Of a DNA stretch of 64,000 bases, positions 54,381-62,401 are shown piece by piece. How positions within the stretch are numbered: position 1 is the first letter of the stretch; every line of letters begins with the position of its first letter. Origin of the DNA: Flavobacterium reichenbachii (lineage in GTDB: Bacteria > Bacteroidota > Bacteroidia > Flavobacteriales > Flavobacteriaceae); contig NZ_MUHF01000002.1 of assembly GCF_002217435.1 (NCBI RefSeq), positions 62,001-126,000 on the forward strand, read 5' to 3'. A program made the position numbers and the translations under genes. The notes beneath the pieces are model-generated. The model was given only the letters and a program-made list of their open reading frames with translations, made no database searches and was not told the origin of the DNA.

Positions 54381-54494
54381 TTTTAAATTAAGTATTTTTA
54401 TCTAATTACAGCGATTTGTCAAGATCATAAAATTGATTCTTTATTTTGTGAAAATGCTATTTTTAGATTATGATTTTTATCTTTTGAGCAGATT

Positions 54495-55154
54495 TTATAA
54501 AAGTGAATATTCTGCCGCTTTATTAGAAAGTTCCATTAAGTTTTTGACCTTTAGCTTTTTCATTAAATTAAAACGATGAACTTCGGCTGTTCTTTTACTA
54601 ATATCAAGCGCTTCTGCAATTTCTTTGTTTCCTTTACCGGATAATAATAACGTTAGGATTTCTTTCTCTCTTTTGGTAATCATCATTTCTTCGCCTAAAT
54701 TTTGTTTAGGTTCTAAGGATGATGCTGAATTTGTTAATTGACTGATTAAAATCGAAGAAATATCACCGCTGAAATATTTTCCGCCGGCAGCAACGTTATG
54801 CAGTGCTTTTAGGAATTCTTCTTTGCTTGAACCTTTTAGCAAATAACCATCGGCTCCGGCTTTTATAGATTTCAGCACATACTCTTCTGATTCGTGCATC
54901 GAAAGCATGATGATTTTTACGTTATTATTTTCGCTTCTAAGTTTTTCTACTACTTCGATACCGGTTAAGTTGGGCATACGAATATCTACTATAAGTAAGT
55001 CAGGTTTGGTTTCTGCAACTACTTCCAGCGCATCTGCACCATCAATTGCTTCTCCTGCAACCTCAATGTTTGCTTCGTTTTCGAGTAAGGATTTGATTCC
55101 GTCTCTTACAAAAACATGATCATCTGCCAGCACTACACGAATGATATTACTCAT
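54495..55154 (-). CDS. NarL-like response regulator of the nitrate locus
   Basis: 219 residues: receiver (DD at 11-12, phosphoacceptor D57 in LLIVDIRMPNLTG, lysine in GYLLKGSS) and LuxR-type DNA-binding domain (about 150-215; ITKREKEILTLLLSGKGNKE, then DISKRTAEVHRFNLMKKL). It is encoded downstream of the sensor kinase and directly upstream of narK. NarL-family proteins bind TAC...GTA heptamers, so it is the best candidate to bind the TAMGTA-N4-TACKTA sites found at four promoters here. Isolated TACGTA half-sites occur upstream of its own gene at 55183 and 55216. Confidence 0.92.
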   Translation of the reverse strand: MSNIIRVVLADDHVFVRDGIKSLLENEANIEVAGEAIDGADALEVVAETKPDLLIVDIRMPNLTGIEVVEKLRSENNNVKIIMLSMHESEEYVLKSIKAGADGYLLKGSSKEEFLKALHNVAAGGKYFSGDISSILISQLTNSASSLEPKQNLGEEMMITKREKEILTLLLSGKGNKEIAEALDISKRTAEVHRFNLMKKLKVKNLMELSNKAAEYSLL

Positions 55155-55522
55155 AGTTTACTTAATTTTGATTCTGGATTTTTACGTATATTCATCTAAA
55201 AAGAAGATGCTAATATACGTACTTTTTTTAAAAAGTAAATTCCAATATTAAAATAACATTAGAAGGTTGAATTCAAATTGCAGGTTCGGTTTTAATTTAC
55301 TCAAAGTTTTTTACCTTAAAGTTGTTGTCCTTTGGGAAAATTAGATAATTAGATAATTAGAAAATGAGATAATTAGAAAATGAGATAATTAGAAAATGGG
55401 AAAATGAGAAAATGAGATAATTAGAAAATTGATGAAGATGCTTTAAGGAATTATCTAATTATCAAATTGCCACATTGCCACATTCTCAAATTATCAAATT
55501 GCCACATTGCCACATTAACACA
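55155..55522. other. Spacer with variable short repeats between kinase and regulator genes
   Basis: No gene. It holds TACTTA (55159) and TACGTA (55183, 55216) half-sites near the regulator start and a dense repeat tract (55339-55515). Confidence 0.6.
55339..55515. repeat. Low-complexity repeats: ATTAGAAAATGAGATA and ATTGCCACATTGCCAC words
   Basis: The left half (55339-55430) repeats AATTAGAAAATGAGAT-type units about five times. The right half (55450-55515) repeats TTATCAAATTGCCACATTGCC units. AGATAATTAG and CTAATTATCT-like words in the two halves are inverted, so they can pair. Confidence 0.75.
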
Positions 55523-57331
55523 TCATTTTAGAATCGGAATATTAAAAGTAATCCTCGTTCCTTCGCCCGGAATGGAGTTCATGAAAACGCGTCCGTTGAT
55601 GTATTGGATTCTTTCTTTCATGAATAAAAGTCCCATTCCTGACTCGCTGTTACGCTTTTTGTCGACAGAATTGATGTCGAAACCTTTTCCGTTGTCGTCT
55701 ACTACGATGCTTAAAAGTGTGTCGCTGTGCGAAAGGCCCACAATAATATGCGATGACTCGGCGTATTTAATGGCGTTGTTTATAGCTTCTTGCGTGAGGC
55801 GGTAAATATTGATTTCAATTAAAGAGTCTAGACGCTGATTAAAGTCGGTTTTGTTGTAAAAGAGTATTTCTTTTCCAGTTAGTTTTGAAAGTTCTTGTGT
55901 AAGTTTTGCGAGTGAAGAAACGATGCCGTGATCGCTTAATTCCGGCGGCATTAAGTTGAAAGTTGCGGTACGAACACCTTTGATAATATCGAGTGATAAT
56001 TTTTTTAAATACTCAATTTTTTGTTCTGATTTTTCTCTGTCATCTAAATTGATGCTTTCCAGGCTAAACTTCAGACCAGTAAGCATCTGGCCAATTCCGT
56101 CGTGAATTTCTTTGGCAATTCGGTTTTGTTCGTTTTCCTGATTTTCTACTATTTTGCTTGAAATAATCTTTTGCTGATTGATTTTTTCGGTTGTATTTTC
56201 GAGGTTCAGACGTTCTACCTCGCGTTGTGCTTTTTTGCGTTCGGTTATGTTGAAACAAACGATTAAAAGTTCAAGTTCATCTTTTTTAATCATTACAGGA
56301 ACCATCGATAAATCGAGCCAGATAGTTTGTGCTTCTTTGTTTATGATGCTGATTTCGCCCTGCCAGCCGCTGCGCTGTTTTTCAAATATCAGACGATCAA
56401 AATTTACTTGTTCTTTTTCGTCTGCAGTAAGAACTTCGGAGAATTTTTTATTGGATAAAAATTTGGTATAATTTAAAAGTTTGGCAAATTTTTCTCCGAT
56501 ATGAATGATTGAACCATCAGGCGCAATTCTACAGTACAACAACGTATTTTCCATCGCATAATTGAGCGATTTTAATTCCTTTACGGAGTTTTCTTTTATT
56601 TCGCTGATGATTTCGGTATCGTACGCTAGTTTTAATGCTTTCTTTTCTGAAGTTAAAAGTTTGGCGATTAATCTCTCGATTTTTTTATTCGTCGGCTTGA
56701 AGATAAAGAAGAATTCTAAAAGTAATACCAGCAGTGTAAAACCAAAAATCCAATATTCTATTGTGCGCTGTTCGGTTACTTTTTCGTGTGCTTCGAGATC
56801 GTACTGCGTTACAATCTGATTCATTTTAGAAAGGAAAACACCTTCGTTTTCGAGAATAGTTTGAACTAGTTTTTGATTTTCAGAGGCTTGTTTTTTTTGC
56901 TTTAAATTTACTATAAACGAATCTGTTGTCTGAGCAATTTTGTTAAAAATCGGATTGATTTCGAGATATAATTTACGAAGTGTTTCTGATTTTTCTTTTG
57001 GAAAAGCCATGCTGTCACTGCCGTTTTCTAGCGCGTTTTGGTTTTTCTTCCAAAGGGCTAAAACGTCATTTAAATGCGAAATTTGTTTAGGAGAAGCGGT
57101 ATCAGAAACGTAATGCAGAATAAGAACTTCTTTGACGATTTTCTGACTCAGCATTCTTTGTTTGCCCGAGAAATTAATGATTTTGGAATCACTTAATTGT
57201 TGATTTAGATTGTATTGTACTAAAACCTGACTAACAATTATAGTGAATGCAATAGTAAGAAGTGCAAAAAAATACAGTCGTCGTAAATTTTTGAACGTGA
57301 TTTTATCTTCTTCCTGACTGCTTTTTTTCAT
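55523..57331 (-). CDS. NarX-like sensor histidine kinase with PilJ-type sensor and PAS domain
   Basis: 602 residues: TM1 (18-38), a helical periplasmic sensor (41-190) with the PilJ/NarX-like stretch SGKQRMLSQKI (55-65), TM2 (193-211), a coiled linker, a PAS domain (about 262-365), HisKA_3 with H410 (RIAKEIHDGIGQ) and an ATPase domain (EAINNAIKYA, VDDNGKGFD). NarX senses nitrate through a similar helical bundle whose conserved 'P-box' sits at the matching place, so nitrate or nitrite sensing is likely. It lies 8 bases downstream of the DUF4202 gene and precedes the NarL-like regulator. Confidence 0.88.
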   Translation of the reverse strand: MKKSSQEEDKITFKNLRRLYFFALLTIAFTIIVSQVLVQYNLNQQLSDSKIINFSGKQRMLSQKIVKEVLILHYVSDTASPKQISHLNDVLALWKKNQNALENGSDSMAFPKEKSETLRKLYLEINPIFNKIAQTTDSFIVNLKQKKQASENQKLVQTILENEGVFLSKMNQIVTQYDLEAHEKVTEQRTIEYWIFGFTLLVLLLEFFFIFKPTNKKIERLIAKLLTSEKKALKLAYDTEIISEIKENSVKELKSLNYAMENTLLYCRIAPDGSIIHIGEKFAKLLNYTKFLSNKKFSEVLTADEKEQVNFDRLIFEKQRSGWQGEISIINKEAQTIWLDLSMVPVMIKKDELELLIVCFNITERKKAQREVERLNLENTTEKINQQKIISSKIVENQENEQNRIAKEIHDGIGQMLTGLKFSLESINLDDREKSEQKIEYLKKLSLDIIKGVRTATFNLMPPELSDHGIVSSLAKLTQELSKLTGKEILFYNKTDFNQRLDSLIEINIYRLTQEAINNAIKYAESSHIIVGLSHSDTLLSIVVDDNGKGFDINSVDKKRNSESGMGLLFMKERIQYINGRVFMNSIPGEGTRITFNIPILK

Positions 57332-57339
57332 ATACTAAA

Positions 57340-57924
57340 TTACAATCCTAAAGAAGCTTTTATTAGGTTTAAATTTTCTTCAGAATAATTGATTTTCAAG
57401 GCTTCCTGATGTCCTTTATCAGACATTTTATCCCAGGTTTTTTTGATGATGTTTTTTAGTTTTTCTTCGTCGTGTTTTTCAACGAAAGGCTCTAAATAAT
57501 ATTCTAAAAATACCAAACAGATAACGTCTTCTAATAATTGTGTTTCCGCATCTTTTTTAAGTAATTTCTTTTCGATCAGGAAAGAAACTCTTGCGATAAA
57601 ATCTTCGTTATATCCTGCTCTTTGTAGAATTTCGGCAGTCGTTTTTGCATGAAATTTTTTAAGATCTTCTCTCCATTTTAAATAACCTACGCGGTCCATT
57701 GGGTACGATTCACGGGCTACTTTCCATCTGCAGATGTGTTGTGCTTTTGAGGCGATCTGAACTTGTTCTGATGCTTCAGGTTCAAATTGCATCAGCCTTT
57801 CATACATTCGGTTTGAATACAATAATTCTTTTGGATATTCTGTATTATGGTCGGTTTCAATGTTTGGATCCTGAGCGTTTTCGGCATCAATCCATTCGCT
57901 TGCTTTTTGAAAAGGTGTAGTCAT
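57340..57924 (-). CDS. DUF4202 family protein
   Basis: 194 residues, soluble, rich in His, Glu and Lys. Typical DUF4202 text: ASEWIDAENAQDPN, YSNRMYERL, QIASKAQHICRWKVARESYPMDRVGYLKWREDLKKFHA and EDVICLVFLEYYLEPFV. The conserved His/Glu/Asp pattern (QHICRW, KFH, EDVICLVFLE) recalls HD-type metal sites, but a catalytic role is not established. The family is repeatedly found beside nitrate/nitrite genes, as here between nirD and the sensor kinase. Confidence 0.87.
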   Translation of the reverse strand: MTTPFQKASEWIDAENAQDPNIETDHNTEYPKELLYSNRMYERLMQFEPEASEQVQIASKAQHICRWKVARESYPMDRVGYLKWREDLKKFHAKTTAEILQRAGYNEDFIARVSFLIEKKLLKKDAETQLLEDVICLVFLEYYLEPFVEKHDEEKLKNIIKKTWDKMSDKGHQEALKINYSEENLNLIKASLGL

Positions 57925-57992
57925 TTTTTTTGGGTCAGGTAATAGAATTTCAAAGATAAGGAATTAAGTAGAAAAGTCGAAAGGTTAAAGTG

Positions 57993-58058
57993 AGATGAAA
58001 GATGCAAGAAGCAAGATGATAAAAGTTTTTCAAATCTTGCTTCTTGCATCTTTCATCT
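57993..58058. repeat. Perfect 25-base inverted repeat between nirD and DUF4202 genes
   Basis: Arms 57993-58017 (AGATGAAAGATGCAAGAAGC, then AAGAT) and 58034-58058 are exactly complementary, with a 16-base AT-rich loop. The stem is much longer than needed for a terminator and no U-run follows on the leftward transcript. It could protect the nirBD transcript end or separate expression levels of nirBD and the regulators. Confidence 0.88.
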
Positions 58059-58065
58059 AAAAAAG

Positions 58066-58443
58066 CTAATCTACAAACCCAACAAATACTTCGTTTTCAA
58101 CTACTTTGATTGGGTAAGTTGCGATTTTATATTCTTCGCCATTTAGGTTAGAACCGTCTATTAATGAAAATGTTTTTTTGTGCATCGGGCAGGCGATTTT
58201 TGGAATGTCGTCTGCAGATCCTGTCATTCCTCTTGAAAGCACCATTTCCATTTTATGCGGACAGGCGTTTTGGCAGGCGTACCATTCGTTTCGGCGTGTG
58301 AAATTGAAAATAGCGATCTGTTTATTTTTATATTTAATACAGCCGCCGCGATTGGTTGGAAAATCTTCTACTTTACCGGCTTTGAACCAAATTGTTGCAT
58401 CGCTCGCATGAACTGTTTCGTATTGATTTAAGATTTCTTCCAT
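58066..58443 (-). CDS. nirD: Nitrite reductase small subunit NirD (Rieske-type)
   Basis: 125 residues. A Rieske-fold domain with both ligand motifs intact: ACPHK (Cys and His) and ACPMHKKTF (Cys and His), so it may bind a [2Fe-2S] cluster; some NirD proteins lack these ligands. It begins with ATIWFKAGKVEDFPTNRGG. It works with NirB in reducing nitrite to ammonia. It is 292 bases downstream of nirB, an unusual gap filled by a repeat element. Confidence 0.92.
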   Translation of the reverse strand: MEEILNQYETVHASDATIWFKAGKVEDFPTNRGGCIKYKNKQIAIFNFTRRNEWYACQNACPHKMEMVLSRGMTGSADDIPKIACPMHKKTFSLIDGSNLNGEEYKIATYPIKVVENEVFVGFVD

Positions 58444-58581
58444 TTTGATTGAGTTTTGATTTCCTGTTTCTTATCCTTCTTTTTACAATCAAGAGAGTTG
58501 ATGGCGCAGTAAAAAAGAGGATAAGAAGGACAGCAAACGTTTTTGTGATATTTATTCTTTTTTTTTGGAGCTGTTATTTTT

Positions 58582-58725
58582 AAACACATAGAAACATAGA
58601 TTTTTTTAAAATTAAAAATTGAGAATTAAAAATCTTTGAATCCGCCATTCTTCGCAATAGCTATGTTTGTTTATGCAAGTGAAACGTCTTTTATTTAGTT
58701 TTAAAATCTATGTCTCTATGTGTTT
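58582..58725 (-). repeat. 144-base element with inverted ends, copy B
   Basis: Ends AACACATAGAAACATAGATT (58583-58602) and AAAATCTATGTCTCTATGTG (58702-58721) are inverted copies. Read on the minus strand the interior has GACGTTTCACTTGCATAAAC, matching copy A at 42961-43107. It fills the spacer between nirB and nirD. Confidence 0.75.
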
Positions 58726-58735
58726 AAATTTATTT

Positions 58736-61249
58736 TCACGACCACGCTTTTGGCGCCTTTTGATCTCTAAGCGGCACAAAAACAGCATTATCGTCTTTTT
58801 CGTCTGAGTTTATAAAGTGATTAAAACGTTTTAACAATCTTGGTTTTTCTAATACTTGTTTCCATTCGCATTCAAAAGTATTTACCAAAGTCTGCATTTC
58901 GGCTTCTAAAGTTTCGCAGATTCCTAAACTATCTTCGATGATAACTTCTTTTAAATATTCTAAACCGCCGTCTAATTTCTCTAACCAAGTTGAAGTTCGG
59001 ATAAGCGGGCCAGCCGTGCGGATGTAATACATTAAGAATCTGTCCATGTATTTGATTACGGTTTCTTTATCGATTTTCTCGGCTAATAAAACAGCATGTT
59101 TTGGATTTGCACCGCCATTTCCTGCGATGTATAAATTCCAACCGCCTTCCACAGCGATTAATCCGAAATCTTTTCCGCGGGCTTCTGCGCATTCGCGAAT
59201 GCAGGCCGAAACACCGCCTTTTAATTTATGTGGAGAACGAATTCCTTTATATCTGTTTTCGAGTTCAATTGCAAATCCGGCGCTGTCGTCCATTCCGTAA
59301 CGGCACCACGCATTTCCCACACAGCTTTTTACGGCGCGGAGGGATTTTCCGTAGGCGTGACCGCTTTCAAAACCATTGTCGATTAAGATTTTCCAGATTT
59401 TAGGTAAATCACTTAAATGTGCTCCGAATAAATCCACTCTTTGAGCTCCGGTAATTTTGGTATATAAATCAAATTGTTTGGCCACTTCGCCAATAACGAT
59501 TAATTTCTCGGCAGTAATTTCGCCTCCTGCAACTCTTGGAACTACAGAATATGTTCCGTTTCGCTGAATGTTGGCCAAAAATCTATCGTTTGTATCTTGC
59601 GTTGTTACGTGTTTATTGGCAGTATCGTTATAGATACTTGAGAAAATGGAAGCTACAACAGGTTTGCAGACTTCGCAGCCATCGCCTTTTCCGTGATGAT
59701 CAATTACGTCGTAAAAATTATCGTATTTGTTGATTTTTACTAAATCGAATAATTCCTGACGGTTATAACTAAAATGCTCGCAGATTACTTCTTTTACTTC
59801 TCTGCCGAGTGATTTTTGAGTCGCTTTTACTAAATCTGAAACCATTGGTTTACAACCTCCACATCCCGAAGTTGCCTTGGTTGCTTTGACAACATCAGAA
59901 AAAGTCGCACAGGATTCGTCTAAAATTTTACAGCAGATTGATCCTTTGGTAACATTTTCGCAAGAACAGATTACAGCGGTATCGGGAAGATCCATAACAC
60001 TTCCTAAAGAAGAACCTTCAGAGCCATCTCGAGAACCTAAAATTAAATCTTCAGGATTTTTTGGTAATGCCATTGCATTGCTGAAAATCTGATAAAGAGC
60101 ATTGTAATCGCTCGAATCTCCAACCAAAATGCCCCCTAATAAGGTTTTTGAATCTTTGGTTACATTGATTCTTTTGTAAATACCGCTTAATTTATTTTCA
60201 TAAACAATAGCGGTTACATGTTCATTTTCTATAAAAGGATCACCAAAGCTGGCTACTTCAACGCCAATTAATTTCAATTGGGTCGACATATCGATGGTTT
60301 CTCTCATGGTTTTAGAGCCGTTTAAGATTTGCTCAGCGGCGACATCTGCCATTTCGTAACCTGGAGCAACAAGTCCGTAAATATTCTGGTTGTAAAGCGC
60401 CGCTTCGCCAATCGCATAGATAGAAGGATCTGAGGTCTGCATTTGATTGTTGACAACGATTCCGCCTCTTACACCAACTTCAAGTCCAGAAACTCTGGCC
60501 AGTTCGTCGCGAGGTTTAATTCCGGCAGATATAACCAGCATGTCAACTTTTAGCAATTCGTCGTTGGCAAACATCATTCCTGTTATACTTTCTTTTCCTT
60601 CAATATATTGTGTTACTTTATTAAGATGTATCCCAATATTTAATTCTTCTATTTTAGACTGGAGCATATCGCTTGCGCCTTGATCTAATTGTCTGGGCAT
60701 TAAACGAGGAGCAAATTCTACCACATGCGGATTCAGTCCTAAATCTCTCACGGCTTTTGCAGCTTCAAGTCCAAGTAAACCTCCTCCTAAAACAGCTGCT
60801 TCGGTTGCGCCTTTTTGTTTTATTTTTTTGGCGTAACCCATAATTGCATCCAAATCCTCGATGGTTCTATAAACGAAAACACCTTCTTTTTCGACTCCGT
60901 CAATTGGGGGTACAAAAGCAGAAGATCCTGTTGCTAATACTAAGTAATCATACGTATGTGTTTTTCCTAAATGCGTATGAATTGTCTTTTCATTACGATT
61001 AATATCTGTAATTAATTCTGATGTGTTGAGAATAATGTTGTTTTCTGCATACCAGCTGGTGGTTGATAATGATAAATCGTCTGCGGTTTTTCCACCAAAA
61101 TATTCACTTAAGTGAACACGGTCGTAAGCGCGTCTTGGTTCTTCGCCAAATACAGTTACCTGATACTTTTCCTGTCCTGATTTTGCAATGAATTTTTCGC
61201 AAAATTTATATCCAACCATGCCGTTTCCAACTACTATTACTCTAACCAT
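58736..61249 (-). CDS. nirB: NAD(P)H-dependent assimilatory nitrite reductase large subunit NirB
   Basis: 837 residues, full length. Order: FAD/NAD-binding domains (VVGNGMVGYKFCEKF, LATGSSAFVPPIDG, AVLGGGLLGLEAAKA), two BFD [2Fe-2S] domains (CSCENVTKG...GCGGCKP and HHGKGDGCEVCKP), ferredoxin-like and siroheme/4Fe-4S domains with ligands C643, C649 (SCVGNAWCRYG) and C683, C687 (ACIRECAEARG). It reduces nitrite to ammonia. It is the first gene of the nirB-nirD run, with the shared operator-promoter immediately upstream. Confidence 0.97.
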   Translation of the reverse strand: MVRVIVVGNGMVGYKFCEKFIAKSGQEKYQVTVFGEEPRRAYDRVHLSEYFGGKTADDLSLSTTSWYAENNIILNTSELITDINRNEKTIHTHLGKTHTYDYLVLATGSSAFVPPIDGVEKEGVFVYRTIEDLDAIMGYAKKIKQKGATEAAVLGGGLLGLEAAKAVRDLGLNPHVVEFAPRLMPRQLDQGASDMLQSKIEELNIGIHLNKVTQYIEGKESITGMMFANDELLKVDMLVISAGIKPRDELARVSGLEVGVRGGIVVNNQMQTSDPSIYAIGEAALYNQNIYGLVAPGYEMADVAAEQILNGSKTMRETIDMSTQLKLIGVEVASFGDPFIENEHVTAIVYENKLSGIYKRINVTKDSKTLLGGILVGDSSDYNALYQIFSNAMALPKNPEDLILGSRDGSEGSSLGSVMDLPDTAVICSCENVTKGSICCKILDESCATFSDVVKATKATSGCGGCKPMVSDLVKATQKSLGREVKEVICEHFSYNRQELFDLVKINKYDNFYDVIDHHGKGDGCEVCKPVVASIFSSIYNDTANKHVTTQDTNDRFLANIQRNGTYSVVPRVAGGEITAEKLIVIGEVAKQFDLYTKITGAQRVDLFGAHLSDLPKIWKILIDNGFESGHAYGKSLRAVKSCVGNAWCRYGMDDSAGFAIELENRYKGIRSPHKLKGGVSACIRECAEARGKDFGLIAVEGGWNLYIAGNGGANPKHAVLLAEKIDKETVIKYMDRFLMYYIRTAGPLIRTSTWLEKLDGGLEYLKEVIIEDSLGICETLEAEMQTLVNTFECEWKQVLEKPRLLKRFNHFINSDEKDDNAVFVPLRDQKAPKAWS

Positions 61250-61261
61250 GATTTCTTTAAT

Positions 61262-61309
61262 TAAGTATTACTACGCAAATATAAGTATTTATACTTATAA
61301 AAATACGTA
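61262..61309 (-). promoter_or_regulatory. nirB operator-promoter with five half-sites
   Basis: Half-sites start at 61262 (TAAGTA), 61272 (TACGCA), 61282 (TAAGTA), 61292 (TACTTA), all at exact 10-base steps, and 61304 (TACGTA). The palindrome TAAGTATTTATACTTA (61282-61297) overlaps by two bases the leftward -7 element TATATTTG (61283-61276). Two further TACGTA sites lie upstream at 61349 and 61370. No TTG is seen at -33. The nirB ATG at 61249 implies a leader of about 20 bases. Confidence 0.8.
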
Positions 61310-61513
61310 TTAAATTTATTTTTAATGGATTTAACAGGTTTTAATAACTACGTATTTGTCGGAATCTTTTACGTAGTGAGGGTTTTCAGAGCATGATTAA
61401 CGATATTTTTTTTAAAATTTGAAAAGATTCTAAATAATAATTCCAAAATAATATCGTAAATTCATAAGAATTTTACTTGTTTTTTGCTTAAAACATTCCT
61501 AAATAGAAATCTT

Positions 61514-62293
61514 ATGAAAAAAATATTTTTATTATTGCTATTACTTTCTCTGATGGTAAGCTGTAAAACTGCGGCAGGCAAAAGTTCTGATACAAAACAA
61601 TCTGTCTCTGTTACTGAACAGGAAGATGACATGAATTATTATTTTAAAGCAAATGGAAACGAGCCTTTCTGGGGAATAAAAATAGGGAAGGATAAAACTG
61701 TTTTTACTTCATTGATAAAAGGAATGGAGAGCTTAACTTTTGATTCGGTTACAGCGATTCCTGCAATGGATGCTAATGTTAAAATGTATAACCTAAGTAA
61801 TGATAAAGCTTCTGCGACAGTTACAATTCAGCAGTTAGATTGTCAGGATTCAATGTCGGGTGCAGTTTCTCCATACAGTGCTAAAGTTGAAATTAAAAAT
61901 AACTCTGACCTGCAGCCAAAAAAACTAGCAGGATGCGGTAAGTATATCACAGATTATCGCCTGCATGATATTTGGGTCTTAGAGGAATTAAATGGTTTTA
62001 AAGTTTTTGTAACTGATTTTCAGAAAGAGTTTCCAAGAATTGAAATTAATGCGGCTGAAAATCAGTTTTCAGGTTTTGGCGGCTGTAATTCTATTACGGG
62101 CCAAATCTTTTTTGAGAAAGACATACTTCGTTTTACTAAAGTGGTTTCTACCTTAATGGCTTGTGCTCCCGGAAATAAAGAAAGCGAATTTTTGAAAACC
62201 CTGCAAAGTTCGACAACCTATTCTATAGAAAATAATAGATTAACGCTGTCAAATCCTTCCGGAAAATTGATTGTTTTTAAGAAAGTAGATTAA
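61514..62293 (+). CDS. META-domain (HslJ-like) lipoprotein
   Basis: 259 residues from the ATG at 61514 (an in-frame ATG ten codons upstream is less likely). Lipobox LSLMVSCKTA gives the lipid-bearing Cys near 17. The first domain (about 40-150, FKANGNEPFWGIKIGKDKT) is of a type often paired with META in COG3650-like proteins. The META domain follows (about 155-257, WVLEELNG, FSGFGGCNSITGQ, TLMACAPGNKESEFLKTL). META proteins such as HslJ are linked to stress and novobiocin tolerance; the mechanism is unclear. Confidence 0.88.
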   Translation: MKKIFLLLLLLSLMVSCKTAAGKSSDTKQSVSVTEQEDDMNYYFKANGNEPFWGIKIGKDKTVFTSLIKGMESLTFDSVTAIPAMDANVKMYNLSNDKASATVTIQQLDCQDSMSGAVSPYSAKVEIKNNSDLQPKKLAGCGKYITDYRLHDIWVLEELNGFKVFVTDFQKEFPRIEINAAENQFSGFGGCNSITGQIFFEKDILRFTKVVSTLMACAPGNKESEFLKTLQSSTTYSIENNRLTLSNPSGKLIVFKKVD

Positions 62294-62401
62294 AATCTAA
62301 ATTTTAAAATGTCTTAAAATGGTTTAAAAATAACTTATAACAAATGAGGATGCTTTAAAGCTGGGATATTTTGTAAAATAAAACTTATATATTTATTTTA
62401 C

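Noticed and set aside
57965..57970. TAAGTA before the DUF4202 gene as a fifth operator
   Set aside because: Only one half-site, no partner at ten-base spacing and no adjacent TAnnTTTG element.
58736..61249. Dissimilatory (ammonifying) interpretation of NirB
   Set aside because: NirBD can serve fermentative nitrite reduction, but the assimilatory-type nitrate reductase fusion and siroheme gene nearby favour assimilation; no membrane NarGHI or NapA is present.
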